64,000 nucleotides of DNA from Rhodocyclus gracilis (GTDB lineage Bacteria; Pseudomonadota; Gammaproteobacteria; Burkholderiales; Rhodocyclaceae), in the NCBI RefSeq assembly GCF_009617575.1, contig NZ_WIXJ01000003.1:186001-250000 (forward strand), in the 5' to 3' direction. A program made the position numbers and the translations under genes. Positions 38,725-46,041 of this stretch are shown here, piece after piece. Numbering within the stretch: position 1 is the stretch's first letter; each line of letters begins with the position of its first letter. Below the pieces are notes generated by a model. The model saw nothing but the letters and a program-made list of their open reading frames with translations. It was not told the DNA's origin and did no database searches.

Positions 38725-39942
38725 ATGCAGAACGGTCTCGAACGTCTTCTCTCTGATCCTTCCTTGCGCCGCCCATTGGCGGGGCGCCGCCTGGCGCTGC
38801 TGGCGCACCCGGCGTCGGTGACGCGGGATCTCACGCACGCGCTCGACGTGCTGGCGGTGTTGCCCGATCTGCAGCTGACGGCGGCCTTTGGCCCGCAACA
38901 TGGCTTGCGCGGCGACAAGCAGGACAACATGGTCGAGTCGCCGGATTACGTCGATCCGCGTCATGGCATTCCCGTCTTTAGCCTCTACGGTGAGGTGCGT
39001 CGGCCAACGCCGGCGATGATGGCGAGTTTCGATGTCCTGCTTGTCGATCTGCAGGATCTCGGTTGCCGTATCTACACCTTCGTCACGACGCTGCGCTACG
39101 TGCTCGAGGCGGCCGCCCGGCATGGCAAGGCGGTATGGGTGCTCGATCGCCCCAATCCGGTCGGGCGGCCGGTCGAAGGACTTCTCCTGCGCGACGGATG
39201 GGAGAGCTTCGTCGGCGCCGGTGCCCTGCCGATGCGCCACGGCCTGACGTTGGGCGAGCTGGCGCGCTGGTTCGTTGCCGAACTCGGGCTCGACCTCGAG
39301 TTGCACGTGGTGACGATGAACGGCTGGCAAGCCGACGCCGCGCCCGGCTTTGGCTGGCCGCTGGGCGAGCGCAGCTGGATCAACCCCAGCCCGAATGCCC
39401 CCAGTCTCTTCATGGCGCGCGCCTATCCCGGTACCGTCATGCTCGAAGGCACGACGCTCTCGGAAGGGCGCGGCACGACCCGGCCGCTCGAACTCTTCGG
39501 TGCTCCGGACATCGACGCGACGGCGCTGCTGGCGGAGATGCGCCGGCTGGCCGCGGATGGCGCCGAACATTGGCTGGCGGGCGCTGTGCTGCGTCCCTGC
39601 TGCTTCGAGCCGACCTTTCACAAACATGCCGGCCAGCTGTGCCAGGGCGTGCAGATTCACGTCGACGATCCGGCCTTCTACGTGCACGCCGCCTTCCGCC
39701 CCTGGCGGCTGCAGGCGCTGGCCTTCAAGGCACTGCGGCGGCTTACGCCCGACTATCCGTTGTGGCGCGATTTCGCCTACGAGTACGAGCATGACCGGCT
39801 GGCGATTGACCTCATCAACGGCAGCCCGCTGCTGCGCGAATGGGTCGATTCGCCGACGGCGACGCCGGCCGATCTGGAGGTGCTGGCGCTTGCCGACGAG
39901 CAGTCCTGGGAGGCGCGCCGCCGTCCCTTCCTGCTCTACTGA
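38725..39942 (+). CDS. NamZ-like exo-beta-N-acetylmuramidase (DUF1343)
   Basis: The product is 405 residues and matches DUF1343, the family (GH171) in which NamZ of Bacillus releases MurNAc from peptidoglycan fragments. Visible family blocks are TAAFGPQHGLRGDKQDNM, LLVDLQDLGCRIYTFV, LDRPNPVGR, YPGTVMLEGTTLSEGRGTT and FKHAGQLCQGVQIHV (here FHKHAGQLCQGVQIHV). No signal peptide is seen, so it would act on turnover products in the cytoplasm unless exported by other means. The same window carries amgK and murU, which use MurNAc. Activity is inferred from the family. Confidence 0.85.
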   Translation: MQNGLERLLSDPSLRRPLAGRRLALLAHPASVTRDLTHALDVLAVLPDLQLTAAFGPQHGLRGDKQDNMVESPDYVDPRHGIPVFSLYGEVRRPTPAMMASFDVLLVDLQDLGCRIYTFVTTLRYVLEAAARHGKAVWVLDRPNPVGRPVEGLLLRDGWESFVGAGALPMRHGLTLGELARWFVAELGLDLELHVVTMNGWQADAAPGFGWPLGERSWINPSPNAPSLFMARAYPGTVMLEGTTLSEGRGTTRPLELFGAPDIDATALLAEMRRLAADGAEHWLAGAVLRPCCFEPTFHKHAGQLCQGVQIHVDDPAFYVHAAFRPWRLQALAFKALRRLTPDYPLWRDFAYEYEHDRLAIDLINGSPLLREWVDSPTATPADLEVLALADEQSWEARRRPFLLY

Positions 39943-39998
39943 GGCAGGACTGTAGAGTGTCCATGGCGCATCCATGGCGGTCCGCCGGCGGCTGACAT

Positions 39999-42104
39999 GT
40001 GCACGAAAGCCGGCGGAGTGCCGCGCTTTCGATTAAGCTTCGGGGAGTGAAAAAAGCCTCCCAAACGAAAATCGCTAGCATTCCGCTGCGTGGTCCGCTG
40101 CTCCGTGGCGAGCGTCGTCCGCGCGTGGCGCTGGTGGGCCGGCACCGTACCGGCAAGACCACCCTCTTTGAAGCGGCCGCCAGTCCGGCAGCGCGGCATG
40201 AGCGTCTGGCGGGGCTCGGCGGCGCCTATCAGGAGTGCGTCGTCGAGGTGGGCCTCGATCAGATTTCCCTGGTCGACCTGCCGTCGATCCGTTCGCTGCA
40301 ACATCTGCGCGAAGAAGACCGCGTCGTCCTCATGTACCTGCTGTGGGGCGACCAGTGGCCGCTGATCGCTCGTCATGAGGGCGAGCAACCGCTCAGCGCC
40401 TTTCCGGCGCCCGACGTCATCATTCAGGTGGTCGATGCGACCAACCTCGAACTCGATCTCGAACTCAGTCAGGAGCTAAGCCTGCTCGGGCGGCCGATGG
40501 TGATCGCCCTCAATCACCTCGACGAGGCGCGGCGCAAAGGGCTGTTCATCAACGTGCGCCTGCTCAGCGAACGGCTCGGCGTGCCGGTGGTGCCGACGGT
40601 TGCGCCGATGGGCAAGGGCATTGCCGCGCTCTTCGAGGAGGCGGTGGCGGCGGCCCGCGAGCCGCGCTGTCCTTTGCCGCAGGCGCCGAGCAAGCACTTG
40701 CTCGACAGCCTGGCCCGCATCAGCCAGCTGGTCGGACAGCCGGAGGTCGAAGCGGCGTTCCAGATGCCGCCCGCCTTGCTGGTGGCGCAACTGGCGGAGA
40801 ACGACGACTACTTCCTGCCCGAGCTGCACGCCCATTTTCCTGCGCTGGAAGCGCCCCTGCGGGCGATTCGCGCCGAGGCCGACGCCTCTTTGCCGCGCCC
40901 CTTGTCCGACGAGTTGCACGCCGACCGGCATTTTCGCGCGGCGCTGCTCTTCGAGGCGGTCACCAGTGCGCGTGGCCCCGATCAGGGCGTGCGCTGGCGG
41001 CGCTGGCTCGATCAGCTTTTTCTCAGCCCGCATTGGGGCTTGCTGGGTAGCCTCGCGGTGTTCGCGCTGGTGCTGTTTGTCGTCTTCGAGATCAGTAGCG
41101 TTCTCGATGGGCTGACGTCGGCGCCACTGGCCGAGTGGGTGCAGCAATGGGAGCCGACGTCGACGCCGGGCGTCGTCGCGCGGGCGGTGGCCGACGGTCT
41201 GGTCGGCCTGATCGGTATCGTCGTGCCGTACATGATTCCGCTGGTGCTCCTGCTGGTGGCGCTGGAAGAGTCGGGCATCATGCATCGCGTTGCTTTCGTC
41301 GTCGATCGCGGTTTTCACCGCATCGGGCTACACGGTGGCGTCGCCGTGCCTTTCCTCATCGGTCTCGGATGCAACGTGCCGGCCATCGCGGCGGTGGCGA
41401 ATACGGCGTCGGGACGCGAACGCGTCGTCGCTGCCACGCTGATCACCTTCGTGCCGTGTTCGGCGCGCTCGGCGCTGATCCTCGCCCTGGGGGGCAAGTA
41501 TCTTGGTGCGGCGGGCGTCTTCGCCATCTTCATGCTGACCTTGCTCGTCATCGCCTTTCTCGGGCGTCTGCTGGCGCGGCGCTACGCCGATCGTGCGCCG
41601 GGTCTGGTGCAGGAGATTCCGCCGTATTCGCTGCCGACCTGGCGGGCGCTCGGGCAGAAGACCTGGGAGCGCACCAGCGATATCGTCACCGTCGTGACGC
41701 CCCTGCTGGTGGCGGGCAGCATCGTGCTGGCGCTGCTTGGGCACTTTGGCGCCGATGCCGTCATCAATACGGCGCTGACGCCGATTACCGTCTGGTGGCT
41801 GGGTTTGCCGCTGGTGCTTGGTGTGCCGATCCTGTTCGGCATCCTGCGCAAGGAGTTGTCGCTGCTGATGATCTATCAGGCGCTGGGCACGCAGGACATC
41901 GTTCCGCTGCTCGATCGGACGCAGATCTTCACCTTTCTGGTTTTCCTCACTTTCTACATTCCCTGCCTGTCGACCTTCGCCGTCATGCTGAAAACGCTGG
42001 GGCGGCGGGAGGCGCTGTATTCGGCGGCGCTGTCGGTGGTCGGCGCGCTGATTCTGGCGGCGCTGGCGCGCCTCGCGGCCGGCTTGCTGCAATGGACGTT
42101 CTGA
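39999..42104 (+). CDS. feoB: FeoB-type ferrous iron transporter with an altered G domain
   Basis: Inner-membrane Fe(II) uptake protein of up to 701 residues. The membrane half is typical: LVALEESGIMHRVAFVVDR, the GLGCNVPAI gate motif and FYIPCLSTFAVMLKTLG. The N-terminal G domain is unusual. G1 is GRHRTGKTT (residues 47-55) instead of GNPNSGKTT, the NWPGVTVE switch I is missing, and G3 is DLPS (93-96) where DLPG is expected. G4 NHLD is kept (172-175). No feoA gene is next to it. The GTG start is uncertain; another GTG 16 codons on is possible. The type is secure, iron specificity is inferred. Confidence 0.85.
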   Translation: MHESRRSAALSIKLRGVKKASQTKIASIPLRGPLLRGERRPRVALVGRHRTGKTTLFEAAASPAARHERLAGLGGAYQECVVEVGLDQISLVDLPSIRSLQHLREEDRVVLMYLLWGDQWPLIARHEGEQPLSAFPAPDVIIQVVDATNLELDLELSQELSLLGRPMVIALNHLDEARRKGLFINVRLLSERLGVPVVPTVAPMGKGIAALFEEAVAAAREPRCPLPQAPSKHLLDSLARISQLVGQPEVEAAFQMPPALLVAQLAENDDYFLPELHAHFPALEAPLRAIRAEADASLPRPLSDELHADRHFRAALLFEAVTSARGPDQGVRWRRWLDQLFLSPHWGLLGSLAVFALVLFVVFEISSVLDGLTSAPLAEWVQQWEPTSTPGVVARAVADGLVGLIGIVVPYMIPLVLLLVALEESGIMHRVAFVVDRGFHRIGLHGGVAVPFLIGLGCNVPAIAAVANTASGRERVVAATLITFVPCSARSALILALGGKYLGAAGVFAIFMLTLLVIAFLGRLLARRYADRAPGLVQEIPPYSLPTWRALGQKTWERTSDIVTVVTPLLVAGSIVLALLGHFGADAVINTALTPITVWWLGLPLVLGVPILFGILRKELSLLMIYQALGTQDIVPLLDRTQIFTFLVFLTFYIPCLSTFAVMLKTLGRREALYSAALSVVGALILAALARLAAGLLQWTF

Positions 42105-42129
42105 GGCGGACGACGCGGTAAAATGGCGC

Positions 42130-42633
42130 ATGAACGCTAGCGCCCTGACCGAAGACTCCATCGCCGAGTGCGATGCGCCGATCAACGAAGCACGTCTCTG
42201 GTCCGGCAAGGGCTGGACGGCGCGCGTCATCAAGAACGAAGACGACGAGGGCTGGGCGGTGTCGATGACGCTGGATGGCGAAGCGGAGCCGGCGCTGGTC
42301 GGCCCGTGGACCATGGGGCGCGACAAGAAGAACCCGAAGCCGCTCGATGCGGCGGCGTTCGCCACACTGGTCAAGACGGCTTCCGAGGTGTTGCGCCGCC
42401 ACGAGCAGGCGCGCCACGCGCAGTTGCACAAGGCGCTGACGCTCAATCAGGCGACCGGGCGCTTGCGCATCACGCTCGATATCGTCGCCGATGAAGACGA
42501 TCCACACGCGTTTCTGGCGGCGTTTGACGCCGCCGGGGACGAACTTGCGCGTGTCCGTGTCGACGCTGGCTTCGTGCTTTCAGCGGCCAGCGCCAGCGCC
42601 TGGGTCGATAACGAATTCCGGCGCCCCGAGTAG
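42130..42633 (+). CDS. Hypothetical protein downstream of feoB
   Basis: The product is 167 residues, soluble, with no signal peptide, membrane helix or motif I recognise. The N-terminal half (about 20-70) contains WSGKGWTARVIKNEDDEGWAV and GPWTMGRDKKNPKPLD; the C-terminal half is Ala-rich and acidic. It starts 25 bases after feoB on the same strand and has the codon character of its neighbours, so it is likely real and co-transcribed. Function unknown. Confidence 0.7.
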   Translation: MNASALTEDSIAECDAPINEARLWSGKGWTARVIKNEDDEGWAVSMTLDGEAEPALVGPWTMGRDKKNPKPLDAAAFATLVKTASEVLRRHEQARHAQLHKALTLNQATGRLRITLDIVADEDDPHAFLAAFDAAGDELARVRVDAGFVLSAASASAWVDNEFRRPE

Positions 42634-42708
42634 TCACGAGTCGTCACGACTCGCCCTGACCAGTCCCGCCCGCCCCGGCGGCTCGCGCCTCACTGACGGA
42701 GAATACGC

Positions 42709-42945
42709 ATGGCCCTGCACACCTTCCCCCTCGACCGGGAATTCATCGAACTGAATGTCCTGCTCAAGTTGCTGGCGCTCGCCTCCTCGGGCGGCGCTGC
42801 CAAGGCAATGGTTGCCGCTGGCGAAGTCAGCGTCGACGGCGTCGTCGAATCGCGCAAGACGCGCAAGCTGCGAGGCGGCGAATCGGTGCGCGTGGGCGAC
42901 GAGGAAATCCGCATTGTCGCGGTGACGGGGCCCGGCGCTGCTTGA
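42709..42945 (+). CDS. Small S4-domain RNA-binding protein (YbcJ-like)
   Basis: The product is 78 residues. Nearly the whole protein is one S4 domain: IELNVLLKLLALASSGGAAK, GEVSVDGVVESRKTRKLRGG and VRVGDEEIRIV. A GGAG ribosome site lies nine bases before the ATG. YbcJ-type proteins are thought to bind RNA, but their target is unknown. Confidence 0.85.
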   Translation: MALHTFPLDREFIELNVLLKLLALASSGGAAKAMVAAGEVSVDGVVESRKTRKLRGGESVRVGDEEIRIVAVTGPGAA

Positions 42946-42995
42946 ACCCCGCCGCCGCAGACCGCGCGCTGCCCAAAAGGGCAGGAGCGCAGGCC

Positions 42996-43184
42996 TTAGC
43001 GTTTGCGGTATGTGTTGATGCCCAGCAGCGGATAGGCGGGGCAACGCGAGAAAAGGCCGCTGGCGAGCGGTAGCAGGCCCAGCCAGCCCCAGGCGCCGAT
43101 GATGCCGGCCGCCGCCGCGCCGACGAGTGCGGCGCCGATAACGATACGTACGCTGCGGTCGATGCCGCCCACGTTTGCGTTCAT
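42996..43184 (-). CDS. DUF2892 small membrane protein
   Basis: The product is 62 residues: MNANVGGIDRSVRIVIGAAL opens the family, then two short hydrophobic helices (about 12-29 and 31-44) and a polar tail with one cysteine (CPAYPLLGINT), as in the membrane part of YgaP-like proteins. It is preceded by a long inverted repeat and lies downstream of a Crp/Fnr gene on the same strand. Function unknown. Confidence 0.82.
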   Translation of the reverse strand: MNANVGGIDRSVRIVIGAALVGAAAAGIIGAWGWLGLLPLASGLFSRCPAYPLLGINTYRKR

Positions 43185-43215
43185 GATGATTCTCCCGTCA
43201 ATTGATCGTCGCGCT

Positions 43216-43221
43216 AGCGTA
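43216..43221 (-). promoter_or_regulatory. Possible -10 of the DUF2892 gene
   Basis: TACGCT on the minus strand. If used, transcription would start about 25 bases before the DUF2892 ATG, and the centre of the inverted repeat upstream would fall near -41.5, as for class II Crp/Fnr activation. Confidence 0.3.
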
Positions 43222-43229
43222 CGGGGCTG

Positions 43230-43271
43230 GCGTCTGCGCGTATGTAACCTGAGTCACATACGCGCAGACGC
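43230..43271. promoter_or_regulatory. 42-bp inverted repeat with a Crp/Fnr-like core
   Basis: Perfect 16-bp arms GCGTCTGCGCGTATGT/ACATACGCGCAGACGC around a ten-base centre. The core TGTAA-N6-TCACA resembles the Crp half-site pair TGTGA/TCACA. It lies between the Crp/Fnr gene and the DUF2892 gene. It could be an operator, a terminator stem for the upstream operon (no T run), or both. Confidence 0.6.
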
Positions 43272-43401
43272 ACGGCGATGAGGGGCGACAGGGAGTGTGC
43301 AAGGCCTCGCCGGCACAGGCGGGCGCCAAGGCGGTGGTACGCGAAGTGAGCGGGCGTGCTTGTGGCTTCTGTTGCCGCACCTGCGCCTTACGCTGCGCCG
43401 A

Positions 43402-44091
43402 TTACCGTTCGGCGTCGGCGAATTCGCGCAGGCGTGGGCGGTCGAGAATCCGGATGTGCTCACGCCCCAGCGCTACCCAACCGGCGTCGGCGAATCCCTT
43501 GAGCAGGCGGCTGACGATCTCGCGCACGCTGCCGAGTTCGTCGGCGAGCAGTTGCTGCGACGCGTGGATGTCGTCGCCGCGCGCGAGCAGCAGGCGCGCC
43601 AGACGTTGATCGAGGCGGACGAAGGCGACTTCTTCGACGCGCTGCATCAGGTGCGCGATGCGTTGCGCGAAGAGATGGAAGACGAACTGCCGAAAAGGCG
43701 CGCAATCGCCGAGCAGACGCGTGAATTGCGGCTCCGGCAGCAGGGTCAGCGTCAGCGGCGTCTCGGCGACGCCACACGCCGAATAAGCCGCGCCGCCCAG
43801 CAGGCAGCTCGAGGTGATGATGCACGAGCCGCCCGCTTCAACGCGATAGAGCAGCATTTCTCGCCCGTTCGCTGCGCGTTTGACGACCTTGATCGTTCCG
43901 TCGATGACGAGCGGAAAGCCCCGGCACGGCGAGTGTTCGGCAAAGAGTTCGCTACCGGTGGGCAGTCGCAGATAGGCGTCGGCGTCAAGCAGTGGCGCCA
44001 GATCCTGAGCGCGCAGCGCGGTGAGCACGGGGTAGCGCGCCAGCAATGGGCTGGCGGGGCGGGAGGTGGCGTGATCGGCGCTCACGCTCAA
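43402..44091 (-). CDS. Crp/Fnr family transcription regulator, cysteine-rich
   Basis: The product is 229 residues: a cupin-like sensor domain (about 20-130), a long dimer helix (about 135-160) and a helix-turn-helix (SQQLLADELGSVREIVSRLL). The recognition helix keeps R190, E191 and R195, the positions Crp uses to read TGTGA, with S194 as in Fnr. The cAMP-binding Glu and Arg-Ser are absent, and there is no N-terminal Fnr cluster. Five cysteines (56, 90, 96, 106, 130) lie in the sensor domain. The first codon is TTG overlapping the previous stop; a GTG two codons later is the alternative. It is the last but one gene of the glycan operon. Confidence 0.88.
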   Translation of the reverse strand: MSVSADHATSRPASPLLARYPVLTALRAQDLAPLLDADAYLRLPTGSELFAEHSPCRGFPLVIDGTIKVVKRAANGREMLLYRVEAGGSCIITSSCLLGGAAYSACGVAETPLTLTLLPEPQFTRLLGDCAPFRQFVFHLFAQRIAHLMQRVEEVAFVRLDQRLARLLLARGDDIHASQQLLADELGSVREIVSRLLKGFADAGWVALGREHIRILDRPRLREFADAER

Positions 44092-44684
44092 TACGCCTTC
44101 GCCCGCCGGGCAAAGGGGGCCCGCAGGCAGGCCGCGAAGGCGTATAGCGCGAGCAGGGGGTCGAGCAGGTAATCCCAGAGATTGCGCGATTCATACACGC
44201 CGGCCGCCCAGGCCAGCACCGCCAGACTGATGGCGACGGCGACGAGCGGCAGACGGGCGGCAAAGGCGAGGAGGCTCAGTACCAGCAGGCTGCCGAGAAA
44301 GGCCGGTTCGCCGAAGCCCCAGCGATAGGGGTCGTAATACGCGGCGCCCAGCGCCAGCGGGTAGAGCATCAGTGCGCCAAGTACGGGGATGAACAGCGCC
44401 AGCAGGCGGCGCGCGGGATCGATCGGCGCGCCAAGGCCGCCGCGGCGCGCGAGGGCATAGAGCACGAGCAGCAGCGTGCTGATGCTCAGATCGCCGACCA
44501 TGCCGCGCGGATACGCCGCCAGCGGCAGATCGCCGAAGGGCAGGAGCAGGAGCACAAAAAGAAGTGTCCCCACACCCAGGAGCACGCGCCGCGAAAACGG
44601 CAGACGGCCGAGCATCAGGACGAGCGTGCCGGCGATGGTCAGCGCGACGCCGCCCAGTCCGCACAGATCGCTGGGATTAATCAT
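44088..44684 (-). CDS. Hypothetical multi-pass membrane protein
   Basis: The product is 198 residues with about six predicted membrane helices and short polar loops, one with PRGMVGDLS and one with YYDPYRWGF. No family is recognised. It overlaps the gene before it by eight bases and the Crp/Fnr gene after it by four, so it is clearly part of the operon. A role in glycolipid handling is only suggested by context. Confidence 0.75.
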   Translation of the reverse strand: MINPSDLCGLGGVALTIAGTLVLMLGRLPFSRRVLLGVGTLLFVLLLLPFGDLPLAAYPRGMVGDLSISTLLLVLYALARRGGLGAPIDPARRLLALFIPVLGALMLYPLALGAAYYDPYRWGFGEPAFLGSLLVLSLLAFAARLPLVAVAISLAVLAWAAGVYESRNLWDYLLDPLLALYAFAACLRAPFARRAKAY

Positions 44685-46041
44685 GCGCCGCCTCCCCCGT
44701 CTTCGTTGTCGCCGCGTCCGTCGTCTCGTGCAGGCGTTGCGCCAGCCAGTGACGGGGGAAGCTCGTGTGCTTGATGTAGCTGCGGTTCCACGTATAGACG
44801 AGTTCGACGTCGCCGCGCGCGGTGAGGATCAGGTAAGGGTAGGAGAACTCGAAGCCGCAACGCGCGTCCGGGCACATGTGGGTGGAAGCGGCCTCGGCAA
44901 TAGCCTCGGCGGCGCTGGCATCGGCGCCGTCGGCGCGCGCCAGTTCGGCGACGCGGCGGCGATAGGCAGCGACATCGAGCTCTTGTCCGTGCCGGTCGGT
45001 CTGATCCTCCAGCACGCGCAGCGTTCGCCAGTTCGCGCCACCGTCGGTGGAGGCGAGCAGCGACAGGGCATCGCGGTTGCCTTCGATGTCGTTGAGCACG
45101 GCCAGCAAGGTGCCGTCGGCCAGAACAACGCCGGCGACGGCGGAATTCGGGTTGCGCAGCGAGGTTTCGCTGGGGCGCGTCCAGTGCCGGCCGCCGTCGT
45201 CACTGGAACTGCCGATGACGCGGTTTTGCCCGCCATCGCTGTGGCGCATCAGCACTTGCGCGTGTTCGGTATCGCGGACGAGAACCACCGGTTGCAGCGC
45301 GAGATGGCCGACGCTCAGCCGTTGTTTGTCGAGCAGCCGACCGTCGCGGTCGAGCCGCAGAATCTCGCCGAATTTGTTGATGAACTCGTGATAGACCGGC
45401 AAGCCGATGCTGTCGTCGGCGTAGTGGAAGGGCGTGCCCTTGACTAGTGTGCTGAGGTTGAGGAATGGCGAGGTAATCAGGCGTTGCGGCGCGCTCCAGG
45501 TGGCGCCGTCGTCGTCGGAGCGCCGCGTCGTGATTGAGCTACCGGCCCAGCCGCCGAGCGAGACGGTGACGTAGTAGAGGCGCAGACTGCCGTCGGCGGC
45601 GCGCTCGGCGACCGGGTTGCCGAGTTTTTTGACGTAGCGCCAGAGGCCGCGCGCGGTGTCGAAGCGGTCGGTCACGCGCGCTTCCGGGCTCCATTCGCCG
45701 CGGCGCGGGTCGAAGACGGCGCTGCGGATCTCGACATCGGGGGCGCCTTCCTGGCTGCCGGAGAACCAGAAGGCGCGGATGCGCCCGTCCTTGAGTTCGA
45801 CGAGCGAGGCGGCGTGCCGGTGCGGGCCGGCGATGGGCGAAACGAAGCGCGAGACCAGTGCGTCGCTTGTCGGAGAGTCAGTCTTGGCGGCGCTCGTCGC
45901 GATGTCACTGGCGGACGGGAGGAAGTTGGCTGCGGGCGGGCGATGCCAGACGCGCAGGGCGCCGGCGCCAAAGGCGACGACGAGCAGCAGCAGCGTCAGC
46001 GCCCGCCAGCCCGCGTGTGGCGTGCTTCGTTTTCGTCTCAT
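44677..46041 (-). CDS. Sialidase-fold (Asp-box/BNR) protein
   Basis: The product is 454 residues. A membrane anchor or uncleaved signal lies at about 15-34, then a beta-propeller like exo-alpha-sialidases. Asp boxes are visible as SDDDGATW, SSDDGGRHW and STDGGANW, and GRIRAFWFSGSQEG stands where sialidases carry the active-site arginine block. The full catalytic set was not confirmed, so sialic acid is not an assured substrate. The ATG overlaps the stop of the ArnT-like gene (ATGA); the frame runs further upstream only as a shadow of that gene. Confidence 0.78.
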   Translation of the reverse strand: MRRKRSTPHAGWRALTLLLLVVAFGAGALRVWHRPPAANFLPSASDIATSAAKTDSPTSDALVSRFVSPIAGPHRHAASLVELKDGRIRAFWFSGSQEGAPDVEIRSAVFDPRRGEWSPEARVTDRFDTARGLWRYVKKLGNPVAERAADGSLRLYYVTVSLGGWAGSSITTRRSDDDGATWSAPQRLITSPFLNLSTLVKGTPFHYADDSIGLPVYHEFINKFGEILRLDRDGRLLDKQRLSVGHLALQPVVLVRDTEHAQVLMRHSDGGQNRVIGSSSDDGGRHWTRPSETSLRNPNSAVAGVVLADGTLLAVLNDIEGNRDALSLLASTDGGANWRTLRVLEDQTDRHGQELDVAAYRRRVAELARADGADASAAEAIAEAASTHMCPDARCGFEFSYPYLILTARGDVELVYTWNRSYIKHTSFPRHWLAQRLHETTDAATTKTGEAAHD

